Assembly (NCBI RefSeq): GCF_910592395.1
Contig: NC_088322.1
Coordinates: 12,643,431-12,707,430 of the forward strand
Origin: Lineus longissimus
Taxonomy: Eukaryota; Nemertea; Pilidiophora; Heteronemertea; Lineidae
Direction of reading: 5' to 3'
DNA: 64,000 nucleotides
Below the pieces are notes generated by a model. The model had not been told where the DNA came from, did not search any database, and saw only the letters and a program-made list of their open reading frames with translations. A program made the position numbers and the translations under genes. This document shows, one piece after another, positions 18,201 to 30,741 of this stretch (its first letter is position 1; each line of letters starts with the position of its first letter).

Positions 18201-21200
18201 CTTGGCGATGTGTACACAACTTTCGGGATTAACCCTGCAACCCTCACATTCAGCATGGGTATGGAGGGGATGCTTTTATGACTGTAGTTGGAGTTGCTGC
18301 ATCTAATCAACAGAATCAACAGAATTGTGGTCTCCAGATCTATAGCAGTTTACCCCCCCCCCCCCCCCCAGAAAATCAATATCGCAAACATAAAATTAAC
18401 TGCGGTCATTATTAACATCAATTAACTAAATACAGCAAACAGCCAACAAGGGTTAACCTAGATGTCCTTGAACATGCATTATGCCATACACGGGATTCAC
18501 CCAGAATGCCCTTACCATACTCATGAAAGGATCAATACCAGTGACTCACCGTGTAACGCATGCAACAGCGCACGCGCTCAACCGCCAACATATAATACAT
18601 GTAGCTTTGAGCAACTGGTACTTCGCATGCTTCTGAGTGAGATCCAGGAATGGCGAACAACGAGGCTGGCATCATCGTTAGGTCACCAAAGTGCATTGAC
18701 ATTGGCAGCGGAAAAAAAAGTTCACTTTGTATAGTTTGTAGTTTGAGCAACTGTCTGTGTCACTCGGCTGGTCTCAATGAGTCAATGCTATTGCGAAGGA
18801 GGTGCAAATTATGTAGCCTAAAACTTAGGTCACTGATGAAGCCAGTGGCAATCTTTGGGGGTGGGGGGGGGGGGTTAGTGACACTTTGTATAACCTTTGG
18901 TTTGTATCTCGAGAATCGGGCATTCTGCTGGTCTGCACAGAATGGTATGAGGGCTAGGACAAGGAAATAGCATCGGCAGAGGCCATTACGGCAGAGGCCA
19001 TTACGTATGTTTAGAATGGAGAAAAACAAGTTTTCAGCCGATCTATAATAACATTTGCTTTACACAACTTGTAACAATTGCCTTATTGATTATTGACTAC
19101 AGATGCGCCACAATGGCACTTATTTGGAGTACAATACAAACCCTGAGCTTCAGGGCTTTTTCATATCTATTGCCATCTCCATAATAAGCAGGGATTGGCA
19201 TAGGTCTTTGACCTATATAAAGGTCTAGTCAGGTTGCATCCCTAAGCCACAAATTTTCAGCAATGAGCTATCCAAAACAGCAAACTTTGTAAATTTTGCA
19301 TGACCAGCACTTTAGTTTTATAGCCTACTTTTCACATTATTACCATCCGAGTAAATGTACTTGCTGATTTTCCGGTTAGATTCGGCCAAATGAACATGTG
19401 GACAATAGGCATGATAGGGCTTGCATTGGGTTCCATTCAGAAACTTGCGCATGATTGAGACTTGATGTATCAACTGCTTGGTCCCGACTGAGGTGCAGGA
19501 AGGGCATTGTATAGCTCCCACAAACTAGAAATAGCCTACCTTGGGTTAAACCCTAAAACAGGTCAAACATCTTCTCCCAGTATACCCAACTAACCCGATT
19601 AGTTTACAAAATATATTCACTGTAGGATATTGGATAGACTACATGTAAATGAAGGAGAAATCGTTCAAGAAACTCTCAGATGGATGGAATCCAGGAGAAG
19701 AGAGAGCGCTTACTGGGTGACTTAGTTTCCAGAGAATTCCTAGAAAGCTAAAAATACCCTGGCAAAAGCTCCTGGCTGGTACAATGACGGGAAAAGCTCA
19801 GTTTAATTAAGTATAACCCTAATGTACTCGTTCTGCGGGATAAATACACTGTCTATGAATAGCCGTCTAGCTTTTTACAAATGAGACAGCCTGACCTTAT
19901 CGAACTACAAAGAAACCTCCCTGCATGTAAGGGACACCTACATGAATGTAAAAAGGACAGTCAATTTCACCGAGCTGATGAACCTCTTGGTAAATATTGT
20001 CGACATTGATGAAGAAATTTTCAAGAAACGACAACAGAAGACCGAAACAGACTGACTCACTTTTAAAAACACGAAAGTCATCAACATAAACACCTAAGTC
20101 ATCAAACTTTAACATGAAAACAACATTTTATTTTAAGTCACTACAATTTACTATTCTAAAACCAGCCGAGATAAAAACAGTAACCAGTCTACGCTAAAGA
20201 ATATTTTCATGCTTCCAAATAAAAATAAATTGACGGCATTGACCAACAACAATAAAAATAAGCGAGTTGTTTTCCACGAGAGGAGGAACACGTCATTCTG
20301 GCATCGATCGCGGATATGCTCACGCTGGCTAGGGCTGCAGAGTACATTGACACAGAACTGGATACGAGCCAATTCTACCCAATAGCAAGCGTCATGTACT
20401 AGCGTAGCTAGCGAATGTAGATCACTGAGCTACTAGCGCTAGCATGCAGCAGTTAAAAGTACATTTTCAATAGTGGACTTTTTATGGGGTATGAGCCATG
20501 CAATTGATTTTTCATGTATGATGTCTGCTACTGATTTCCGACTTCTTTTACAAAAATATCAGACAAAACGATACAATTTCCAGAAGCATCCCTCGATACA
20601 GTAGAGGTGAACCGAATCATGTTTCCAATAGTACATTGTATATTATACTTCCAATTTATATGTGGTCGATTTCATGTACTTCAACAATTTCAGAGCGGTA
20701 CAGCGGTGTAGTAGGCCTTTGGCAACTGGAATCAAAACAACGGCATTGCACTGGAAAGCTGGCAACGTCAATGAATGTGCCCCCCCCCCCCCCGTGCACC
20801 TTCAATAACTAACTAGAGTAGGGATGGGACATAAAGCGCTTTGAAAAAGAAAATTGTGTAAGCCATGTCAAAAAGTGCACCAATGGCACTGGGACTGGCA
20901 GCAAGTGACAGCCTACATTTCTAAACAAGGCAAATTTCAAAACCAATTGAATGCTGTTGCTGTAATAATCAGAGCAATCGACCTGCATGACCTTTATAAC
21001 CAAGTATCCAAACCTAAATTACATGTAAAATATGTTAAATAATACCGTATATAGGCCACCATAAATAGACCCAAAAAAATGTGTTTACGGAATATCGAAA
21101 TTGTCATTTGCTCTTGGCCCACTTAAAATATAGGTCACTGGTCTGTGGCCGTGACAGTTCATTGGAATGAGGCCAGACAACACTTGCATATCATTCATGT

Positions 21201-22420
21201 TCCTTTTTTTGTCTGTGCCTGACAAGAAGTTTTATGGCCCCACACAAAAACACACAATGAAAAATATCGATGCGTGACATAATCAACTCTGGACTGGTGT
21301 TATCCGAATTTTTGCTCGTTTTAAACCAACTGTACCTGAAATTTTGGTGAAGCTATTAATTTCCTGTTTGAAAAAGAACTTAAAATCATGTCATGGTAAA
21401 CGCCTGTTCCCCGTAGGCGTAGGAAAGGTGATACATGTATCAAAGTGACCAATCTACTTATTTTCAAAAACTTATTTTTGATAGCAATCCTGCCACGCCA
21501 ACCTCACTTCCAAAAATCACGACTCGACTGGGCCTTTAAACTTTTCAGTGTTACCATACCTTCAAACGGGGGCTGTCGGCTTTAACTGACCGGTCACGGT
21601 GTACATTGGGCATTATACATGTAGATGTAGGCCCCTACATTGAAGATGAACTTTTCGAGACAATGGAATGTTATACTTCACGAATGAAATCTGAACGTAT
21701 GCACAATAAAATTTAACTCACCTAAAGACTCAATATCTATAGGGGCTGTTCTTGTTTTCCCCGGCATGATTGGATGATCCATTGGATTAAAATTGGGAGA
21801 AATATTCGAGTTCTGCGAACTAGAGCCAGCCAATCGCCATCCGCCCAACAGCTGATCACCAATCCGAGATCGGTCGGAGGTAGTTCGGAAAAATCACAAT
21901 ATATAAGTGAAAATCTGTCCAAATGTGTAATAAAGCCACATAAAATTGTTCAGTAAGTCCAAGAGATCATTCCCTGTGAATTCTATGTGCAGGTTTCGTG
22001 TATTATCGCTCAAAACTGCCAATCTTCGATGCACCCGGCGCGAACTGTTTTTCACTTCTCCGCTGACACACTCGGAATCAATGCCATGACCTAGTTCTTC
22101 CAGATAGGTTCAGAATGTGGTCGCTCGCAGCGCCATCTGCGAGCTAACCTAATCACAGGGATTTGATAAATGTTGTATAATATTGGCCTCCATTAGCATA
22201 TGACATCCTGACATAATCACAGTAGTTTTCAATGTATTCCACATGTCGTTGATTTTTCTGTATATGACGTAGGAGAAAAAAGGCTGATATCAGGATGAAT
22301 TCTCCAATTTTGTGTATATTGTACCATTTTGTGATAAAGAGATCCCATCCACAATGATCCTAAATTACATCATTTGTATGAGCAGACAAATGCATTTAGA
22401 GGCCTATTTAAGAACACAAA

Positions 22421-22642
22421 TGTGACCCGCTCTACCAAAACTAGGCGCTTGTCGCATCTGAACTCGACAGGTTGATACAGACTTGTTGTTCATTTCCCTA
22501 TCGTAGACCTTTTGTGAAATGTGACCAAATCAGTTTGTAATAGATTTCACAAAAGGTCTACAATAGGGAAATGAACAACAAGTCCGTATCAACCTGTTGA
22601 GTTCAGATGCGACAAGCGCCTAGTTTTGGAGAGCGAGTCACA
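22421..22642. repeat. Foldback element, ~100-bp arms
   Basis: Left arm 22421-22520 pairs with right arm 22544-22642 across a 23-nt spacer. There are only a few mismatches and one small gap. The termini are TGTGAC and GTCACA. No coding content. It is unrelated in sequence to the foldback at 3209 and lies 30 bp from a MITE copy. Confidence 0.8.
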
Positions 22643-22672
22643 AATATTATGCAGCGATGCTATGGGGTCCCG

Positions 22673-22850
22673 CGGTGTAACATCTGTGGTTGTTCCCCAT
22701 GTTTCAGTGTTTCCAAACAATAGGCAGCTAGAGAGACCATGACTTTTCAATAGGGGGGATACACAGAAAAACTCGTCAATCTATTTTTGAGCGTTCCCAA
22801 ACAATGAGGGGTAACACTCAAAAACAGAAACACTCAAAAACATTACACCG
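22673..22850. mobile_element. Small MITE, copy 1
   Basis: A 178-bp unit beginning CGGTGTAACATCTG and ending CATTACACCG, with an inverted terminal CGGTGTAA. It is closely similar over its length to the copy at 31942-32105. This copy has a local duplication of about 14 bp (AACACTCAAAAACA) near its right end. It encodes nothing, so it would depend on a transposase elsewhere. Confidence 0.65.
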
Positions 22851-23139
22851 GTTTCACATTTTATAATTGAAGACACGTGGGCAAAAAATCAGTGGGAAAG
22901 AAATTTTCATTTGGGTGAAATGTTGATAGGCCTACTGTTGTTTCAAACCAAACAAATAACATAACAAGCGTTTTGATTAAGTGGCAGTGTCCCAAGGCAA
23001 TTATAGACTTACTCCAAGGCATTTTTGGAAGTCGATATCATGTGATTTGACGTGATATGATATCATGTAGGCTGGCGGTCAACCTTTAGATAAATCATTC
23101 ATGAAAGCAAACATCAATAAGGGCATTTCCTCCAAGACA

Positions 23140-23185
23140 GCGGGAAATATAAATAGGGCGGGGCCCGTTCATTCTCTTTCTTCAT
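23140..23185 (+). promoter_or_regulatory. Core-promoter-like sequence (TATA plus GC box)
   Basis: ATATAAATAG is followed directly by GGGCGGGGCC, with a TCATTCT initiator-like motif about 25 bp further on. No downstream gene is recognisable, so this may be chance or the promoter of an unannotated transcript. Confidence 0.2.
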
Positions 23186-26100
23186 TTTGAATAAATGCCA
23201 AAGTGACATGGGAAAGTCTGTGGTGTCAAGTTGTTAAGTGAGGGAAAAGAGCGCTGAACATAACTTTCGGACCTGTGATATGCATGTACCTGTGATATAG
23301 ACCAGGGGCTGCAAGGTATTAAAACAATTTTTGGGCACATGAAATACGTCCTTTATGAGCGTTTTTGTGAAAATTTTCACAAATCGTGCTGGAAGGCAGG
23401 GAAAAGTCTTAGCAGATCTAGATTTAGATTTCAATTTCGATTTTTATATTCTTATTTTAATTTTTTTTCACGAGACCGGCAAAGCCTTAACCCAACGTGC
23501 GCTTACCGACAAACTAGTCTACTAGGTCCTCTCAATTATCTTCCAATCAAAATCGGCGGGGGGGAATAATAACGAAATTGACTTTCAGGGAACCCCAGAC
23601 TCAGACCTTATCAAAATCATACCCGGGCCATTAATTGTTAGTGGCACGAGTTTCCAATCTTCATGATACCGATATCCTATTCCCCTATCCTGTTATATTT
23701 CTGAGGCAACAACAACACTGACCTGACTTTACCCCGCATGCAGAGGTGAAAAGTCCACGTACCACCCAGCTTGCAATGACCAGTGCATCCAGTTGCCTGT
23801 GACCAAAGGCGATTGGCCCATATTCCGAGAGACATTGAATGAACGAAAATGGGCGACCTAAATTACTCGATGTAAACAACTATTCAAGTACTCGCAGACG
23901 GGTACTTCTATATCGATTGCCTGCTCGGTTTCTCGTAAACAACTTTCCGATAAAATGGCCGGGTTTTCAAAGAATGAGATATACGTGGGGAATTGGCTTT
24001 AACATTATACAGTACAATTAGGGCAGATCTAGTATAATACAGATCAATTGGGACGATATTTATAACGCACCCCCGCATAAAAAGCCAAGTAACAACGATA
24101 AAAATATATCATTTGAACTTCGTTTTAACAGGATATGGTGAGGTTCAAGACTGTTATGTTCTACCGAAATATTTCTGAAACAACAACGAAAGCAGGCCCA
24201 TTTCAGACTCACTCATCACAGAAGGGTATTTCCAAGGGTTTGGTCTCGAGAAAAACCTTTAACCCAAAGTAAAGCATTATATGTTGCCGCAACATCACCC
24301 GCCCACCACGCGTGATCGTTTAGCCGATGCTTATCTTTGCGAAACTTCTCTAAGTGAATTTCGTGATTCACCCGAGTGAAGTAACTTTAGGCCCCTCCGT
24401 AAAAAAATTATTTTTAAAATATGAATGATTATGTAGGCCAAGTAAAGATTTTCTCGGAGAGGAGTTAGCTTGGCAATTTTTTATTGTGTTAGTTTAATTT
24501 AGAATGATAGTGACTCCGCCCTACAGTTCATATTTTCTCATTTTTCTGCAGAGAAAAAAATGAAATCGCTCACCAATCTCCATGGTATGAATCATTATTG
24601 ACCCACTGAACCTTGCTCGCTCCCGGATTTTGTAAGCCTTTGTAGAACTGTGACACAATTTCCTTCACTCATACAGCCGACGCGTCACCACGCAGTGATC
24701 GGGTCGAGTAATTTTTCCCTGGCATTTCACACATAGAAGGGGAAGCCGAGGATCCCCGATATTTTAATCATCTGTAATTGCTCCATACTCCCTTCTCCAT
24801 TACACTTCGGACGCAGGTTAACCCTAATCTCTTAAAATAGAAAGAGCAGTGAAATTCGCCAGTGATCGCTCTTTCAGACAAGAAGATATTCCCCCCCCCC
24901 CCCCCCCCGCCCAGTAAGTATGAAATAATTGCAATGTTTGCAGGTGTCCTGAAAATAATAAACGCACTGAAAAAGACCACCAGAATGAAAAGAATTTCAT
25001 ATTGTAGACATTAGTTGTTGTTTTTCAGTCTTTCGTGCTTTTCGCTCTTTCAGAATAACTCGTGAATTTCACTCTAATATTTTTTTTGAGAGAGTACACT
25101 CTAATCTACGAAAAAGAACGAACTTGTCTAAACCGATGAATGACAAAATAATACGTCATGTTATACATTCGCCGTGCTAGTCGCTACAAACCACGCCGAG
25201 GACCCGTAAAATCGATATGCTGCCTCAATATTCGCCTGAGCAGTGCGTCACGTCTGGCCTATTATATCAACGTCTAACCTAAATGCGAAAACATTTCTTG
25301 GAAAAAAGGGTGTTATTTTATGACACTCTGCCCCTCTGCTGACCGACTTTTTCTGAAGCAATTTACACTGGTATGTTTACTAGACAAATGTGTTTTTATA
25401 AGCAGTGGAATAGAACTTATAGAGTTCAAGAACGAAATGTTGAAGATGAGGTTTTTAAAGCTTCTTTTCTTATTCATGGGATGGTACCATGATGACCACT
25501 GCCGAAGCGCCAAAAAACGTCCCGACCCAAGTTTTGAGGTTACATTTTGGAAAAATAATTCTTTACACTCTTGACACACTATTCAACTGTTAGGCCCGTT
25601 TAATTTATGCCCCGTCGTAGTAGGATAGGAATGTGGAACAGACACAAACATCCACATGACCCAGATTCTATTCTTTTAATCAATACGGTTTTGTCATGCA
25701 TATATCTAGGCCAACAAAACAACTTAAAAACTAGGCCATGGTACACAATATGGAACGAGCCGGCCCAATGTGACCTTCCGGTTTACGAATGCCAGCCGGT
25801 AATCTTGTTCGTAAATGTCGTATCTTTTTTTCACTTGTACGTCATCTAAAGCCACCGGTGTACAAGGATGATCATCCGACATGTTGTTGGCTTGTTGGAG
25901 AGGTACCGGATAACAACGCCGTTAGACCTCCATCTCAGCCAATTTAACCCAATTTCAACCGTAATAACAAAAGGAACAGTGATTTCTCGGAAATCTCTGC
26001 GCCGCCCGCCCCACAAGAAGGACCTTGGGAAACTGCATAAATAGATGAATTCTGGGTCATGAGAAAATATTTCCTTTATTCTGTCTGGAACGAAAGTAGG

Positions 26101-26977
26101 TCTGCCGTCTGCAACCACTCCCCTCTCCACAACTCAAAGAAGGGCAAATATGAGAATGTCACATGACCATTGTCTGTTTTTTTCTTTGTTCCCTTTAGCC
26201 TACTTTCAGTTTGTTTACAACACACTGGTCCAACGCGTTTTCAGAAGTGCTTGTCGTGCGCCATCCTCGAATACCGGGTTACGCCGTTCGGAATTCGTTC
26301 ACATCTATACTCTTGGTCGAACTCTATCATTTCCAACGCCAATAGTCAGTCAAAATGCATGCTCGCGCGTTATCTGTACACAATTTTGTGTGTGTATCAA
26401 TGTTCCCGATCGCTACCTGTTAATTTAGCGTATGAGGACTCAGTTTGTCATGATAATACATACTGCTTGGTTGGCATATTGTTTCATCATCGCAAATCTG
26501 CCAAAAGACGGTAAATTTTCTCTGCTGCCGGCATATTACGGCAGTGGCGTGTGTCATTTAATGGAAACGATCACCAGAGTGAATCTAGAACAAACGACAA
26601 CGTGTTAATTGACCTTGGGATTTGTCATACCGCCTTGACCTTGACGTAACCCACAAATCGACAACGAAAAATATTTTCTAGAGATGCCCGCGGCGTGCAC
26701 CCTTGTTGGTAAACATGCGGCCGGAAATATTTGTGTTATCTTCTCTGGATGTTGTCCGTAATTCATTCCGGTTCACGCTTTAACCGGGCACGAACTCCCA
26801 ATGAACCCATGCCAAGGTCACCAGTATTACAAGCTATTCAGGGAGATATTTACCAGTAGTAAGCCGTAACACTAACCTAGCGTTCAGGGGTCGCGGGGAA
26901 TTATATTATGTGAGAAGAATTGTTGATATATGGATCATGAATATAATGGCATATATCATAATGAAAGGAGTGGCAAA

Positions 26978-27190
26978 CTATATCATAGATATGTCAAGGG
27001 CAAAATTCCGGATTCTCTTTAATATGGGGGTCTGGTCAGGCGAGGTTGCTATCGGTAACGCGCTTGTCTTCCGAATAAGCTTGTCCTTCAGCTCAGGCAG
27101 GTGCATGGGGTGTCCATTGGTTGAGCCATGCATGCCATGGACGCCCATGGCGAACTCAGCTGGCGTTGGTGGGTCAAACATAGGTTTCAT
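26978..27190 (-). CDS. Possible small protein or orphan exon, 70 codons
   Basis: I do not recognise this protein. It starts MKPMFDPPTP, is His/Gly/Met-rich in the middle (GVHGMHGSTNGHPMH) and ends with a basic/hydrophobic segment closed by TAG. On the same strand ATTTTATAAAAT lies about 35 bp upstream of the ATG, at 27231-27224, so a transcript with a very short leader is possible. No consensus donor exists inside the frame, so it does not look like a spliced first exon of E75. The local sequence is more GC-rich than its surroundings. It may equally be a chance frame. Confidence 0.25.
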   Translation of the reverse strand: MKPMFDPPTPAEFAMGVHGMHGSTNGHPMHLPELKDKLIRKTSALPIATSPDQTPILKRIRNFALDISMI

Positions 27191-29946
27191 CTAGTTAATT
27201 ATTACACACAAGGACGTCTGGCTATTTTATAAAATCACTTGTTGCATGACATTGCCCTATAAAATCAATGGTCGATTGACGACAGACGTCGAGTTTATAC
27301 TTTGTATATATAAGAATAGTATAGAAGACGATCTACGATTTACGTTTACATGAACGCCACTGACCATTACTTCGTACTTCGTCGTCGTACGGATTACTAG
27401 ACCTGCCTAAGAAGGCGCACACTTGGCCACGAGGTACAATCGCTGTAAGGTTTGATCATTCACCTGACGAACGCCGTGTGGGCCATACCGTTCTCAATAA
27501 ATTAACTGATGAAACGGGCACTAATTTTAGAAAATGACTAGATTACGTGTGCATATCTAATAAAAATGATCATTCGCGCTTTCAAAACAACAGGCGTATT
27601 TTCGCGGATTTATATGTCATCAGAATGATTTCTCCATCAGTTAGTTAGTATTAAAGCCGATTGCACCAGCAAACCGTTGCCATGGAAAGTCAAGGCTGCG
27701 TGTCTTGAAATACATGTAGGCGACCAATCACCAGACCAAGCGCTCATTCAAGAACAGCGAAAGCAACACAGTCCTCATTTCAGAAACCACAGCGAAAATT
27801 GGCGATGCGTGCGTGTCAGCGCAACCTCACAGACCTGCCGCGGGATTGAGTCCTTGACTGCGTTCAGAAAGGTGGGCATTGTCTTTGCTATAAATAATAT
27901 GTTTGCCTTGTTTGTGTCAGCAGTCATTGTCCCGACATGACCTTCCTTCAACATCATTATAGCTGTTTATAAGAAGACTCGGTCTATAATCAGAATGAGA
28001 CTCATTACATCACGACTAACGCGCTCGAAAATGTCAGAGGAGGAAAATCCCAGCAAAATGACAAAATTGCAAAGGCGTTTAAAACATTATAGAAATCAAC
28101 TATATAATAGGTTTTGAATAGAAGAACTCAATGAAAATATGAACACAGCGTAACACAGAACACAAAATAAAGCGAACACAAAAACGAACTCGGTGGTTAG
28201 CAAGCCAAGTGAGAAAAATGTCGGTCATTATACGCCGAAGTTTTACCAATAGAACAGTTTCTTTTATTAAAGAAATTTATTGCGCAGCTCCCTCGTTTTG
28301 CCAACCTTGGTGGTTGACTTGTATATCAAATTGCCTTTCATGCAAATGTGGGTAAGCTTGGTGCAAACCTCTTGAGGACCATCAACTGATCACGAGGGCT
28401 TTGGATCAGCATCATGAATTCCAATGACGATTCCATGATGTGACAGTTTTGGTGAAATTGGTGTTGATATGTATGCAGTTTATCAGTACTCCTATAATTC
28501 AGTCCATTTCGTTATCCTATGGCCATCCTTCCTCGATGCCGGGCGACAGGGCGAGTCCGGAGTGTATTTATCAGCAGCACCTTATCTTCCTCAATAATGG
28601 ACCGATGGGCAAATATATCGGTAAGTCTTGGCCGGTCAGAGAGGGGCCGAGTGGAAACATCAGCGCCTGTCACCTCCGAGGTCCCAACTTTCATCTGGTG
28701 CAGAATCCACATGACAAAGGGTGGCTTCAGTGCAAGTCTCTTGAAGATTGGCAAATTACAGAGTGATACGCCGCTTCATATCTGCGGATACATGGGTGCA
28801 AACTCCTTCAAGAGTTGCAAGAGAATATACCACGGAGTTATCGATAGGAACTGCATGGTTGGACTGACTGACTTCGTATAAATTTGTGAAGCGAGATGGG
28901 CTGACTTCATTTCATCACTTCATCACATCAAGCCTTTATAAATACAATCCCCATCTTAATTAAACAAGAAGCCATTGGAGCTCGTTAAAGGGACTTTGCA
29001 ATCTCGGAGCCTTGTGTATCAAGATGCTTTATCGCCACAGTGATTGACCCTCCCAACCTTTTTCAGTATACATGGTGTTTAAAATCAACGGGTACCGAGC
29101 TCCTGGGTGTCATTCGAATCCCACCTTATCTTTGAAATGGACCATAATAGTCGAGTTTCGTATTGTGGAACACGCAACACCGGAACCACCGAAAGGGCTT
29201 TTGCGCTCCGCTTAAAAGTGTACGAGGAGAACCAGGGGCTTTTCGAGAACCAGATGAAAGTGGACAATCGCTGACTTTTAGTTAATATATTATTATAGCC
29301 TCATATCGTCGGAACATAAACCACCGACCTGCTACAGGACGGCGTTATGAAAAATACACGCACCAATTCCAATAACAACAACCTCGAAACAGAATTCATT
29401 CGCAGTTCAAGCACTTCCACTGATGTCCAAGTTCCAACTTCGCCGAGGTTCTAATATTGATCGTCTGCTGATGACGTCATACTGTGAGAGATTTTCTCGG
29501 TAAACATGTCGTCAGAGATGTTTACCAGCGAGTAGCTTCAGTTTGCGACAATACTATTGAGATTGAGGAAGAATTGAGGGGGAATTGCGGATAAGATGAT
29601 GCGCTGATGATGACAAGTGCATAAGTAATTTGCACTGAACTGTGTTTTCTTTGCATTGACATTGTCCTTTCAAGGTTGTGATATCTTATCACGTTGTCAA
29701 TGTCGTAACTGGTGGGTGGACATCCATGCAGGATTACGTCATTGAGGCGTATCGGGGACGCACTCATTTTGCTTTCAAATTGTGATAAACAGGACAGAAT
29801 AAAGATCGCGTAAATGTCACAAATAACAACTAAGAAAGGCCACCGAGGAAGGCTCCTCTTTCCAAATTCATCTCTTTCGCGTTTCGATTATGCAGTAAAG
29901 TTTAGTGGTCAATTTTGGACTCATGTACAAGACAACATTACACTGT

Positions 29947-30135
29947 GATACAAGACAACTGATTTGGTTGTACCGTGTGGTAATCATCTCACAAGGACGG
30001 AAAATGGAACAACCAACATCTGCCAGCTGGTTATCTGGTCAGGTTGGGAAGTCATTGACACAACTTCAAATGGTCATTTAGCTGTACAAGACAACTGATT
30101 TGGTTGTACCGTGGTAATCATCTCACAAGGACGGA
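29947..30135. repeat. Duplicated segment of a dispersed ~80-bp repeat family
   Basis: The stretch containing ACAAGACAACTGATTTGG occurs twice (about 29947-30003 and 30083-30135). Between the copies is an ~80-bp sequence containing TCTGCCAGCTGGTTATCTGG. That ~80-bp sequence recurs three times at 37495-37760 and in part at 30740-30780. No function is recognised. Confidence 0.6.
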
Positions 30136-30734
30136 GACCCGGCCCCCCCCCCCCGCCCCCACCTCCATAGTCAAGGGGGCCGCAGGCGCGTTCCCGATTT
30201 TTCGGGAAAAGGGGGTTAATTTTCACTCTTGTTTCGGGGAAAAATCCCCGAAAAATCAATAAAATAGGGGTGTTATTACTGCTATTTTCCCTTCAAAAAC
30301 TGAAAATAGGGGTATATTTTCTCATGTTTTCCTTCCCTGGGTCTTCTGAGGATCCTCAGCAGCAAGGAGATGATGTTCAGGAATACGTTATGCATTTCCA
30401 TGAAGATCCTGATGGGGATGTGAACTTTGCTGCTCCAGAAGTGCAGACCCACCTTAGACATGTTGCTCAGGAAGCCCTTGATGATGATGAAGAGGAAACA
30501 CAGCCTGCTATCACCAAGGTATCAAACACAATCCTCGGGGTAGGGATCCAAGACTCCCTTCAATTAGGGGGGTAAGATCAAATCCTTCCTTCAAATAGGG
30601 AGTCAATTTCCTCACAAAAGCCCGCAAATAGGGGGTACAAAAAAATGCTGTTTCCTTCCATTAGGGGGTGATTTTAAAACTTGGGAACAAGCCTATGTAC
30701 CCCCTAAATAAGGGGAGTGGGGGGGGGGGGGCGG
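30136..30734. mobile_element. 599-bp insertion with C/G-rich ends and 7-bp target duplication
   Basis: The left junction has GGACGGA at 30129-30135 and the right junction repeats GGACGGA at 30735-30741. An uninterrupted relative of the target (AAGGACGGAAAATGGAAC) exists at about 29994-30011, which defines the insertion. The left end is a C-rich run and the right end a G-rich run, so the termini are roughly inverted. Much of the inside is AATAGGGG-type sequence, with an exon-like segment at 30351-30518. No transposase is encoded. Confidence 0.55.
30351..30518 (+). pseudogene. Exon-like coding segment captured inside a mobile insertion
   Basis: 56 codons in phase 0, bounded by a pyrimidine-rich tract ending CTGAG| and by the donor-like AAG|GTATCA. 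The translation is acidic and protein-like (HEDPDGDVNFAAPE near the middle, ALDDDEEETQP near the end), with codon use unlike the surrounding G/C-run DNA. I do not recognise the parent protein. Its position inside an insertion with target duplication suggests a gene fragment carried by a transposon. Open reading continues about 80 nt on each side without obvious sense. Confidence 0.4.
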
Positions 30735-30741
30735 GGACGGA

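Larger units (their letters stand above)
10816..22420. other. Gene-free upstream/intronic DNA of E75
   Basis: Apart from the probable 5' exon and TATA box described separately, I find no coding exon that can be defended here. Contents include a 24-bp imperfect tandem (TTAACAAACAA plus TTGGCTC) at about 14068-14115, C or G runs at 18353-18369, about 18857-18873 and 20780-20793, and a two-copy 15-bp repeat (GGCAGAGGCCATTAC) at 18972-19003. E75 genes usually have several alternative promoters, so unrecognised first exons or enhancers may lie here. Confidence 0.4.
22851..29940. other. Gene-poor spacer, CpG-richer between about 25.1 and 30 kb
   Basis: No gene with recognisable domains or splice structure is seen. 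An 18-nt C run occupies 24891-24908. The right half has visibly more CpG than the flanks, which can mark promoters or enhancers. A small open frame with a TATA box in front lies at 26978-27190 and is listed separately. Confidence 0.35.

Noticed and set aside
28512-28754. Possible coding exon on the minus strand (KPPFVMWILHQMKVG)
   Set aside because: Composition is protein-like, but there is no start ATG in frame, no convincing splice sites and no recognised domain. A competing open frame lies on the other strand.
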